NCBI GenBank assembly: GCA_947480815.1
Contig: CANKEA010000047.1
Span: 1-8,009 of the forward strand
Source of the DNA: Caulobacterales bacterium
GTDB taxonomy: Bacteria; Pseudomonadota; Alphaproteobacteria; Caulobacterales; Caulobacteraceae
Length of the DNA: 8,009 nt
Direction of reading: 5' to 3'
Both the position numbers and the translations under genes were made by a program. Positions 1-5,996 of this stretch are shown here, in pieces (positions within the stretch are counted from its first letter, which is position 1; each line of letters begins with the position of its first letter). The notes beneath the pieces were generated by a model. It had not been told where the DNA came from, made no database searches, and worked only from the letters and a program-made list of their open reading frames with translations.

Positions 1-42
1 GCCCTGCCGCACGTCAAGGAAGTGCGAGCGCTGAGCTTCTAA
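1..42 (+). CDS. serA: C-terminal end of an upstream gene, probably D-3-phosphoglycerate dehydrogenase (partial)
   Basis: Only the last 13 codons and the TAA stop are in the window, reading ALPHVKEVRALSF. The pattern of a short helix ending in 'LP.V..V' followed by a strand ending in 'ALxF' is what I expect at the end of the C-terminal ACT domain of alphaproteobacterial SerA, the first enzyme of serine synthesis. A perfect-stem terminator 28 bases after the stop shows that this is the true end of a transcription unit. From memory, serA lies near the imuA-imuB-dnaE2 cassette in Caulobacter, which fits the remnant just downstream. Thirteen residues cannot prove the identity; another ACT-domain protein is possible. 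Confidence 0.5.
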   Translation, partial: ALPHVKEVRALSF

Positions 43-69
43 GCGCAGTCCTGCGTCAGAAACGGACGT

Positions 70-109
70 AATCCAGGAGAGTCTGACTGACTCTCCTGGA
101 TTCAATTTT
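70..109 (+). terminator. Intrinsic terminator after the serA-like gene
   Basis: A perfect 14-bp inverted repeat (70-83 pairing with 89-102) encloses a 5-base loop, TGACT, and is followed by CAATTTT. It lies 28 bases after the TAA stop at 40-42. The stem is long and fully paired, but the T-run is short. It separates the upstream gene from the SOS box that begins at 111. Confidence 0.85.
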
Positions 110-110
110 A

Positions 111-125
111 GAACAAAAGAGGAAC
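111..125 (+). promoter_or_regulatory. LexA/SOS box (GAAC-N7-GAAC)
   Basis: The bases GAACAAAAGAGGAAC match the alphaproteobacterial LexA operator, a direct repeat GTTC-N7-GTTC seen here as its complement, with the A-rich spacer usual for strong sites. It lies 25 bases before the ATG of the ImuA-like stub, in the place expected for the promoter of an imuA-imuB-dnaE2 operon. LexA would repress here and release on DNA damage. The operator looks intact although the genes it should control are gone. Confidence 0.8.
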
Positions 126-150
126 AATTATTAACGCTGGGAACATCGCC

Positions 151-205
151 ATGCCGGGCGCATCACGCCTGCAGACCCTTCGCCGTCAGATCTCCGCGCT
201 GCGCG
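151..205 (+). pseudogene. imuA: ImuA N-terminal remnant
   Basis: An ATG at 151, preceded by GGGA about ten bases upstream, opens a frame reading MPGASRLQTLRRQISALRG. The pattern 'L..LR..I..L.G' at the extreme N-terminus is typical of ImuA, the RecA/SulA-like accessory factor of the ImuA-ImuB-DnaE2 mutasome. The resemblance stops after about 19 residues, where sequence belonging to DnaE2 begins in another frame. The stub's own frame runs on to a TGA at 250-252, giving a 33-residue product without ImuA's ATPase-like fold. The identification rests on this short match plus the LexA box upstream and DnaE2 downstream; the stretch alone would not be enough. Confidence 0.55.
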
Positions 206-570
206 GAAGATTACCGCACCACGCGCCTGTCGCTCAAACGCCATCCTTGTGAATTCTTCCGCACGCTGCTGACCTCGCGCGGCGCTGTGGCGGCCAAGGG
301 CGTGGTGTTCTCGACCCTGGAGGACGAGACCAGCCCAGCCAATATCTTGGTCTGGAAAGATTTGTTCGAGGCCAACCGGCGCCTGGTGATGACCGCCTCC
401 CTACTGGTCGTGCACGGCAAGCTGCAGCACGCCGAGGGCGTCACGCACCTGGTCGCGCAAGGGTTCGAGGATCTCAGCGACCGCCTTGTAGACCTTAAGT
501 ACGAGGGGCCTGCACCAAAATCCGCTCACGCGTCAGCGGACGCCTGACGCGCAGTCGAGATTTTCATTGG
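206..570 (+). pseudogene. dnaE2: DnaE2 C-terminal remnant (error-prone DNA polymerase III alpha-type)
   Basis: From 206 in frame 2 the sequence reads EDYRTTRLSLKRHP, the block that precedes the OB-fold in DnaE2, and continues with GVVFSTLEDETSPANILVW, the OB-fold signature. The frame stays open to a TGA at 545-547. DnaE2 normally has about 1,050-1,100 residues; only about 110 codons remain, with no polymerase or PHP domain. Two further lesions are visible. The segment between 'RTLLTSRGAV' and 'AAKGVVF' lacks roughly 25 residues, including the usual GLVLVRQRPG strand. The terminal SRDFH of DnaE2 is present at 553-567 but in frame 1, followed by TGG where a stop belongs. A GTG at 287 could open an 86-residue ORF, but it starts inside the OB-fold and has no clear ribosome binding site. 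This is a decayed gene. Confidence 0.85.
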
Positions 571-576
571 AGCACC

Positions 577-2487
577 CTACGGCATGCGAGGCCGGCGCAG
601 CGGCGTGACGTTTTCGGTCATTGGCAGGTCTATGCCGGAGCGGATCCGTTCGATCAGGCCAAACAGGGTGTCGCGTGCCCTGATCTGGTCCCCAGCCATC
701 GCTTCAGCGCGCAGGCGGTCAAGATCGTCGGCGTTGATCAGCGGCGGCACCAGGCGGGGCGAGGCTTCGACGACACCCGGCGCCCGCATACGCTGCTCCT
801 CGTTCACGTCGACGAGTTCTTCGGTGATTTTCTCCCCGGGGCGCAGGCCGATGATGCGGATCTCGATATCCTTATCGGGAACCAGGCCCTGGAGTTCGAT
901 CATGCGGCGGGCGAGGTCGACGATCTTAACCGGCTCGCCCATTTCCAGGGTCAGCACACCGGGTTCAGGCTCGGATCGCGCCGCAGACATGGCCACGGCG
1001 CGCAGTACCAACTGCACAGCCTCCGGAATAGTCATGAAGTAGCGTTCCATGTCCTCGTGCGTCACGGTGACCGGGCCGCCCCGCTCGATCTGCTGCTGGA
1101 AGACCGTTGCGACGGAACCCGCCGAGCCCAGCACATTGCCAAAACGCACGATCGAGAACCGCGTTTTGCCCTTCGCGCCGGCCTGGCGGATCAAGATCTC
1201 AGCCAAGCGCTTGGTCGCCCCCATCACACTGGACGGATTGACCGCCTTGTCCGTGGAGATGAAGGCCATGTGGGTGGCCCCAATGTTGCGCGAAGCCTCC
1301 GCCACATTGAGCGCGCCGAACACATTGGTACGAATGCCCTCGCAGGGATGGGCCTCGACCAGGGGCACATGTTTGAGGGCCGCGGCGTGGAACACCAGGT
1401 CGGGCTTTTCATCTCCGAACACTTCTTTCAGACGCTCATTATCGCGGATGTCGCAGAGCACATCCGAGCGCAAGGTTTTAGGCCAGTATTCCTCGATCTC
1501 GCGGCTAACGCGGAACAGGGCGGCTTCGGAGCTGTCGAGCAAGGTCAGGTGTGAGCAGCCGCAGGCGGCGATCTGACGGCTGATTTCCGAACCGATACTG
1601 CCGCCCGCGCCGGTGATCAGCACTCGGCGTCCGGCCACCAGGATGCGGCCGGGCTCAAATTCCAGCCCGACAGGCGGACGTGTCAGCAGCTCCTGCAGGC
1701 TGATTTCGCGCAGGTCCCCGGCAGAAACGCCGTAGGACAGCTCGATCACGGCCGGTTGGCGCAGCAGGCGAATGCCTTCGCCCTTCAATCGCCCCAGGCG
1801 TTCGGCACCCAGCGCGGTGATCGCGGCCGGCTGAACTAGGAACAGTACGGCTGCCGGACCAAGGCCGCTCTCGCGCAGGCGGGTCAACACCGCATCGAAC
1901 CTCTTAAAATCGCCCAGCACGCAGACCCCGCGTAGCTCTTCGCCAATCTCGTGTTCCTGCGGCGAAATGATGCCGACGGTGGTGTAGCGATGCAGTAGGC
2001 CACTGGGCGTTGACCGCAGGAAGGCGTCGGATTCACTGGCGGAGCCAACGATCAGCAGGCGACCGCGCGAGGTAGAAGGCCCCTTCGAGGGGCGCAGACG
2101 CAGCAGGGAATCGGTAAGCGATCCCTCGTTTAGCGCCCGGCGGGCAATGCGCAGGCTGGCCAAGAAAACGAAGTCCAAAATCATGGCCAGCAATATGGCG
2201 CGGGGTGCGCTGGTGATGGTCAGGTGTGTCACGATGGCCGTCGGGATGAACAGGGCGGTAGTTGCGGCGGCGGACCGGGCAAGACGCACCATGTCTCCGA
2301 CCGACAGGAACCGCCAGGGCGCGCGCTCGACCTGCAGAAACAGTTCAGCGACAAGGGCGCAGGCACTAAAAACCAGGGCCAGTTTGAGACTTGGGCCGCT
2401 GAGTCTGCCATTGGCCAGCGTCTCGCCGGCGACCCAGGCAAGCATGGCAAGCAACAGGTGAACCGTAATTTTGCTCGTTCTGCCCAT
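577..2487 (-). CDS. Membrane-bound nucleoside-diphosphate-sugar 4,6-dehydratase (FlaA1/WbpM/CapD family)
   Basis: This 636-residue protein has the full layout of the long, membrane-anchored dehydratases that act on UDP-GlcNAc-type sugars at the start of surface-glycan synthesis. About four hydrophobic segments lie in residues 8-115. A first Rossmann-like domain follows (LLIVGSA, 144-150), then the catalytic extended SDR domain with GAGGSIG (293-299) for NAD(P), HAAALKHVPLVE (367-378), STDKAVNP (411-418), MGATKR (422-427) and RFGNVLGS (448-455). GEKITEEL (551-558) marks the C-terminal part. Met422 replaces the usual catalytic Tyr of the YxxxK motif, as is normal in the WbpM/PglF branch, where the Thr-Asp-Lys of STDK is also important. 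The exact substrate cannot be read from sequence. The start at 2487 has only a weak AAGG upstream; Met15 is an alternative, but it would cut the first membrane segment. The gene lies downstream of moeA on the same strand, 124 bp apart, so co-transcription is possible but not shown. Confidence 0.93.
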   Translation of the reverse strand: MGRTSKITVHLLLAMLAWVAGETLANGRLSGPSLKLALVFSACALVAELFLQVERAPWRFLSVGDMVRLARSAAATTALFIPTAIVTHLTITSAPRAILLAMILDFVFLASLRIARRALNEGSLTDSLLRLRPSKGPSTSRGRLLIVGSASESDAFLRSTPSGLLHRYTTVGIISPQEHEIGEELRGVCVLGDFKRFDAVLTRLRESGLGPAAVLFLVQPAAITALGAERLGRLKGEGIRLLRQPAVIELSYGVSAGDLREISLQELLTRPPVGLEFEPGRILVAGRRVLITGAGGSIGSEISRQIAACGCSHLTLLDSSEAALFRVSREIEEYWPKTLRSDVLCDIRDNERLKEVFGDEKPDLVFHAAALKHVPLVEAHPCEGIRTNVFGALNVAEASRNIGATHMAFISTDKAVNPSSVMGATKRLAEILIRQAGAKGKTRFSIVRFGNVLGSAGSVATVFQQQIERGGPVTVTHEDMERYFMTIPEAVQLVLRAVAMSAARSEPEPGVLTLEMGEPVKIVDLARRMIELQGLVPDKDIEIRIIGLRPGEKITEELVDVNEEQRMRAPGVVEASPRLVPPLINADDLDRLRAEAMAGDQIRARDTLFGLIERIRSGIDLPMTENVTPLRRPRMP

Positions 2488-2611
2488 GCCCTAAAACCTT
2501 AAAGCCCCAAAAATTTTGCTAAAATATTGGGATTACACCTTCATTATTGACGTCTAACACGTCGATTTCGCCTAGTCGCCTCCCCATGCGACCTTGAGGC
2601 GTGCATAATGT
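2488..2611 (-). promoter_or_regulatory. AT-rich leader between moeA and the dehydratase gene
   Basis: This 124-bp gap probably carries the dehydratase promoter, but no clear -35/-10 pair stands out. On the minus strand, 11-35 bases after the moeA stop, a 6-bp hairpin (2577-2582 with 2596-2601) has no T-run and is at best a weak terminator. A 5-bp inverted repeat, GACGT-CTAAC-ACGTC, lies at 2549-2563. An imperfect AT-rich palindrome at 2506-2531 stands out from the GC-rich surroundings. Confidence 0.35.
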
Positions 2612-3832
2612 TTACGTAGGCCTATCCAATCGAAGAATGGGAACCACGGTCCCCGCCTGTAGTTTTGGCGCGCTCGCCGCCCGCGGCAAAAGCGCGCCGG
2701 CCTTGGCAAACACGCCAATCAGTGACGAATCCTGCTGTTCGAACGCGCGCACCTGAGCATGGCCTGCCTCACCCCGCGTGAATTCCGCGCGCAGCCAGGT
2801 CTCGCGCGGGCCGTTTGCCTCCAGATCGGCCTGAAGCACCGCCGCCTCCAGGTAGGGCAGCGGCTCCGCGCCGAGCATGGCCAGGATGAGCGGCCGCAGG
2901 AAAAGCTGGGCGCAAACAAAAGCTGAGGCCGGGTTACCGGGCAGGCCGAGCACGCGCCGCCCGTCGCCTAGAAGGCCAAACCAGGTCGGCTTGCCGGGCC
3001 GGACATTGATCGTTTCGACCCGCAGACGCAGTCCCAGCCTTACCAGGGCAGGCTTGACCAGGTCGTGATCGCCGACTGAGGCTCCGCCAATCGTGACGAT
3101 GAGGTCGGCCGTAGTCCCCGCGATCGCGCCGGTGATGGCGGCGGAATCATCGCCCACCTGCGGCAGGCGTACCGGAGCGCCGCCCCAGGATTCAATGAGC
3201 CCCCCCAACCCCGGGCCCGCGCTGTCAGAAATCTGCCAAGGCTGTAGAGTTTGTCCTGGTCGCGCCAGTTCCTCGCCATTGACCAGTATGGCCACGGATG
3301 GACGACGGGCCACAGCCACGGTTTCGTAACCGGCCGCCGCCGCCAGGGCTAACCGCCAGGGATCCAGTCGTTCGCCCGACGATAGAACGATCGTTCCCGC
3401 GGCCAGGTCGCCGCCGCGCGGACGGATATGGTCAGAGCCGTTTGCCGCCTTGATCGACAGTTCTTCGCCCTCGCGAACCGCCTCCTCTTGGATGATGACG
3501 CGTTCGGCACCGTCAGGGATGGGAGCGCCGGTCGATATGCGCACGGTCTGGCCGGGTTCAATGCGATCGACAAAAGGATGGCCCGCCGCGCTCTCGCCGA
3601 CGATTTTTAATCTTGCGCCAGATACGGCATCGGCGCGCCGCACCGCCCAGCCGTCCATGGCCGAGGCGTCGAAGGGTGGCTGGTCGCGTTTTGCGATCAA
3701 CGCTTGCGCCAGGGTGCGGCCCAGACCCGCGCCCAGCGGCACGGGTTCTTGCCCCAGGAATGCGGTCGCATCCAGCATGCGGGCGCGGGCGTCGAGGACG
3801 CTGAGGTTGCGGAGGGTGTCTAGGGGGTTCAT
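2612..3832 (-). CDS. moeA: Molybdopterin molybdenumtransferase MoeA
   Basis: MoeA inserts molybdate into adenylylated molybdopterin, releasing AMP, in the last step of basic molybdenum cofactor synthesis in the cytoplasm. The 406 residues match the family's usual length of about 400. Family blocks appear in order: PPFDASAMDGWAVR (52-65, Asp60 corresponding to the active-site Asp of E. coli MoeA), TGAPIPDGAERVIIQEE (101-117), RPRGGDLAAG (137-146), NGEEL (185-189), ISDSAGP (201-207), GGASVGDHD (249-257), RPGKP (278-282) and GLPGNPASA (296-304). NGEEL stands where many members have TGDEL, a conservative change. The C-terminal beta-barrel domain (about 325-406) is complete. The ATG at 3832 has only a weak AAGAG ribosome binding site. 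No other cofactor gene is in the window; the gene diverges from tRNA-Trp. Confidence 0.95.
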   Translation of the reverse strand: MNPLDTLRNLSVLDARARMLDATAFLGQEPVPLGAGLGRTLAQALIAKRDQPPFDASAMDGWAVRRADAVSGARLKIVGESAAGHPFVDRIEPGQTVRISTGAPIPDGAERVIIQEEAVREGEELSIKAANGSDHIRPRGGDLAAGTIVLSSGERLDPWRLALAAAAGYETVAVARRPSVAILVNGEELARPGQTLQPWQISDSAGPGLGGLIESWGGAPVRLPQVGDDSAAITGAIAGTTADLIVTIGGASVGDHDLVKPALVRLGLRLRVETINVRPGKPTWFGLLGDGRRVLGLPGNPASAFVCAQLFLRPLILAMLGAEPLPYLEAAVLQADLEANGPRETWLRAEFTRGEAGHAQVRAFEQQDSSLIGVFAKAGALLPRAASAPKLQAGTVVPILRLDRPT

Positions 3833-3989
3833 CTATCGACTCTTGCGGACAACGATCACTCGCCACCCTCCGCTGGACCTGTCAACCGGACCCTGCTAAA
3901 CGACCCGCTTCTCAAGCAACAGATTGAGCCTACTGGCGAACTTTCCGCCGCCTGGTTCCCTGTCTGGAAATCGCCTGAGAGGAAGGTCT
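3833..3989. other. Divergent intergenic region between moeA and tRNA-Trp
   Basis: These 157 bp must hold promoters for moeA (leftward) and for the tRNA-Trp-secE-nusG unit (rightward). I see no convincing -35/-10 pair in either direction. GCTAAAC at 3894-3900 loosely resembles the Caulobacter -10 element but has no good -35 partner. No coding sequence is supported. Confidence 0.4.
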
Positions 3990-4065
3990 AGGAGTGTAGC
4001 TCAGCTGGTAGAGCATCGGTCTCCAAAACCGAGGGTCGTGGGTTCGAGTCCCTCCACTCCTGCCA
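3990..4065 (+). tRNA. trnW: tRNA-Trp (anticodon CCA)
   Basis: A complete cloverleaf of 76 bases can be drawn. The acceptor stem AGGAGTG (3990-3996) pairs with CACTCCT (4055-4061), followed by discriminator G and an encoded CCA. The D stem is GCTC/GAGC (3999-4002 with 4011-4014). The anticodon stem TCGGT/ACCGA (4016-4020 with 4028-4032) encloses loop CTCCAAA with anticodon CCA at 4023-4025. The T stem (4038-4042 with 4050-4054) carries the TTCGAGT loop and has one T-T mismatch (4039/4053). tRNA-Trp directly before secE-nusG is a widespread bacterial arrangement, which supports the call. Confidence 0.97.
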
Positions 4066-4070
4066 CCAAC

Positions 4071-4086
4071 CGCCGGTTCGCCGGCG
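4071..4086 (+). other. GC-rich hairpin with TTCG loop between tRNA-Trp and secE
   Basis: CGCCGG and CCGGCG form a perfect 6-bp stem around a TTCG tetraloop, five bases after the encoded CCA and 27 bases before the secE ATG. No T-run follows, so it is unlikely to terminate transcription. A stable hairpin here could mark the tRNA/mRNA processing boundary or protect the 5' end of secE mRNA; that role is inferred. Confidence 0.6.
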
Positions 4087-4113
4087 AAAAGAAGAGACGA
4101 TAGAGAACGGTCT

Positions 4114-4446
4114 ATGGCGAAGAAATCGGGGTCTTCCCCGTCAGCGATTAAGAGCAGGGCGGCCAAGACAGCCGCCGCGCTCAATGCCGCCAGGCCTGCT
4201 GGCTCGGCCGTGGCTGATTCCGCCACAGCCCCAGCGCCGCCAAAGAAAAAGACCAACCCTATGCAGTTTCTGCGCGAAGTGCGCGCAGAGGCCCGCAAGA
4301 TCAGCTGGACCTCCCGCAAGGAGACCTGGATCACCTCGGTGATGGTGCTGATCATGGTGGTGATCACCGCGATCTTCTTCATGATCGTCGACTGGGGCCT
4401 CGGAACCGCCGTGGCCCAAATCCTGAAATTCGCCACCCCTGGGTGA
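4114..4446 (+). CDS. secE: Preprotein translocase subunit SecE
   Basis: SecE is the small clamp subunit that stabilises SecY in the inner-membrane SecYEG channel. The family core is clear: an amphipathic helix, REVRAEARKISWTSRKE (54-70), then one transmembrane segment at about 72-93 (ITSVMVLIMVVITAIFFMIV). This is the single-span form, not the three-span E. coli type. Single-span alphaproteobacterial SecE is usually about 60-70 residues; this one is 110 because of an Ala-, Lys- and Ser-rich N-terminal tail of about 45 residues without predicted structure. The ATG at 4114 has a weak GAGA-type ribosome binding site. Starting at Met50 (4261) would give a 61-residue protein but would cut the KKKTNP lead-in. 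The position between tRNA-Trp and nusG is the normal one. Confidence 0.93.
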   Translation: MAKKSGSSPSAIKSRAAKTAAALNAARPAGSAVADSATAPAPPKKKTNPMQFLREVRAEARKISWTSRKETWITSVMVLIMVVITAIFFMIVDWGLGTAVAQILKFATPG

Positions 4447-4454
4447 TTGAAAAA

Positions 4455-5024
4455 ATGTCCGTCGAACCCGCCCCCGCCGCGCCGTCCAACCCGCGCCACA
4501 AGTGGTACATTGTCCACGCCTACTCGAACTTCGAGAAGAAGGTGAAGGACTCGATCCTCGAACAGGCCAAGTCTCACGGCCTATCGGAGAACTTCGGCGA
4601 CATCTTGGTCCCGACCGAAGATGTGGTGGAAATCCGTCGGGGTCGTAAGGTAAACGCCGAACGCAAGTTCTTCCCCGGCTATGTGCTGGTGAAGATGGAG
4701 ATGACCGACGAGGCCTATCACCTGATCAAGAATACCCCGAAAGTGACGGGCTTCCTTGGCAGTGGCTCCAAGCCCATGCCGGTGTCGGAAAAAGAAGTGG
4801 CCCGTATCATCGGTGCCATCGAGGAGGGAGTCGAGCGCCCAAAGACCACGATCCGCTTCGAGATTGGCGAGCAGGTCCGCGTCACCGACGGTCCCTTCGC
4901 CAGCTTCAACGGTTCGGTCGAGCGGGTGGACGAGGAGCGCGAGCGCCTGTTTGTCACCGTCTCGATCTTCGGCCGCGCCACCCCGGTGGAGCTCGAATAC
5001 ACCCAGGTCGAAAAGACGAGCTGA
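4455..5024 (+). CDS. nusG: Transcription termination/antitermination protein NusG
   Basis: NusG binds RNA polymerase, suppresses pausing, aids Rho-dependent termination and links transcription to translation. The NGN domain runs from about 16 to 125 (KWYIVHAYSNFEKKV at 16-30, the signature FFPGYVLVKMEM at 72-83, NTPKVTGFLG at 93-102). A linker leads to the KOW domain (GEQVRVTDGPFASFNG, 138-153). Its 189 residues match the family. I chose ATG 4455 because GGTGA at 4442-4446 is a good ribosome binding site eight bases upstream. An in-frame GTG at 4443, overlapping the secE stop, would add four residues (MIEK) but has no ribosome binding site. The close secE-nusG coupling indicates one transcript, probably with the tRNA. 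The gene ends 13 bp from a convergent minus-strand gene. Confidence 0.96.
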   Translation: MSVEPAPAAPSNPRHKWYIVHAYSNFEKKVKDSILEQAKSHGLSENFGDILVPTEDVVEIRRGRKVNAERKFFPGYVLVKMEMTDEAYHLIKNTPKVTGFLGSGSKPMPVSEKEVARIIGAIEEGVERPKTTIRFEIGEQVRVTDGPFASFNGSVERVDEERERLFVTVSIFGRATPVELEYTQVEKTS

Positions 5025-5037
5025 GGCTGGGCCGCGG

Positions 5038-5388
5038 CTAGAGCCGCAACCCAAACCGAGGCCCGATCCACAGCATCGCCGAATAGAGCGCGATCGTCAG
5101 CAGGCAGCCCGCGCCAAGCGACGGCCAGAAGCCTGAGCCACGCTTGAGCATCAGCGGGATCAACTGGAACATCGGCAGGGACGGCAGAACGAACCAAAAG
5201 GTTCCCGTTGCATGGGCTGCCATTCGCTGGGGATCATTGGTGTCGTGCCAGAACCAGATCATGCCCAGCACCGAGATCAGCGGCAGGGAAGCCACCAGCC
5301 CGCCCAGGCCGGGCCAACGCTTGGCGATCTCAGAGGCGGCGGCAATTAGGGCCCCAGAGATCATGGCCTTGAACAGGAGGTAAAGCAT
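5038..5388 (-). CDS. Small integral membrane protein, DUF3147-like
   Basis: This 116-residue, very hydrophobic protein resembles the DUF3147 family of uncharacterised bacterial membrane proteins. Recognisable pieces are YLLFKAMISGALIAAASEIA (3-22), GLVASLPLISVLGMIWFW (30-47), TFWFVLPSLPMF (63-74) and GFWPSLGAGC (86-95). Four hydrophobic segments are visible at about 5-22, 28-47, 62-81 and 88-109, with no signal peptide and no catalytic motif. The function is unknown. The ATG at 5388 is chosen because family similarity begins there and AAGG lies close upstream. The frame stays open to 5568, but the extra 60 residues are Arg/Pro-rich, overlap the start of rplK and look non-coding. The gene lies head-on to nusG and back-to-back with rplK, inside what is usually a continuous nusG-rplK cluster. 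Confidence 0.8.
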   Translation of the reverse strand: MLYLLFKAMISGALIAAASEIAKRWPGLGGLVASLPLISVLGMIWFWHDTNDPQRMAAHATGTFWFVLPSLPMFQLIPLMLKRGSGFWPSLGAGCLLTIALYSAMLWIGPRFGLRL

Positions 5389-5428
5389 CCGCCTTGGTAG
5401 CGCGCCGTCATGCGATTGAGTAGGGCGC

Positions 5429-5456
5429 TTGAGCAGGGGCGGGCTATCTGCTACAC
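5429..5456 (+). promoter_or_regulatory. Candidate promoter for rplK-rplA
   Basis: TTGAGC (5429-5434) and GCTACAC (5450-5456) resemble the Caulobacter housekeeping -35 (TTGACG) and -10 (GCTANAWC) elements at acceptable spacing, about 105 bases before the rplK ATG. A separate promoter is expected because a minus-strand gene separates rplK from nusG. Neither element is a full match. Confidence 0.35.
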
Positions 5457-5466
5457 GCCGCGGCTC

Positions 5467-5542
5467 GCCAGACCATTGGCGTAAACAAATCCGTGGGAGG
5501 GGCTGCCCGAACCACGGCTCATAGGCGGTATTAAATTGCCGC
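5467..5542 (+). promoter_or_regulatory. rplK leader hairpins, possible L1 autoregulatory region
   Basis: Three short inverted repeats lie in the rplK 5' leader: GCCA/TGGC (5467-5480), CCGTGG/CCACGG (5491-5496 with 5512-5517, with a further GGG/CCC inside) and GCGG/CCGC (5525-5528 with 5539-5542). In E. coli and others, L1 represses the rplK-rplA mRNA by binding its leader. The region is in the right place for that, but I cannot match it to a defined L1 site by eye. Confidence 0.3.
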
Positions 5543-5560
5543 TGCTGAATGGAGAGACAG

Positions 5561-5992
<432 letters not shown>

Positions 5993-5996
5993 GCAC

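Noticed and set aside
211..444. 77-residue ORF on the minus strand
   Set aside because: It is antisense to the dnaE2 remnant, Arg/Ser-rich, with no recognisable domain.
287..547. 86-residue ORF from GTG 287 as an intact small gene
   Set aside because: It begins within the DnaE2 OB-fold, homologous sequence continues upstream to 206, there is no good ribosome binding site, and the 3' end is frameshifted. It is described as part of the dnaE2 pseudogene.
584..1576. Plus-strand ORFs of 152, 175 and 165 residues
   Set aside because: They overlap the well-supported dehydratase gene on the opposite strand; the Arg/Ser-rich translations are typical antisense shadows of GC-rich coding DNA.
3450..3899. 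149-residue plus-strand ORF over the moeA start
   Set aside because: It is antisense to conserved moeA motifs and has no family resemblance.
3930..4577. 215-residue minus-strand ORF spanning tRNA-Trp and secE
   Set aside because: It runs through a complete tRNA and antisense to secE and nusG. Its GGTRTHDPRFWRPMLYQLSYTP-like part is the tRNA read backwards, a common false ORF.
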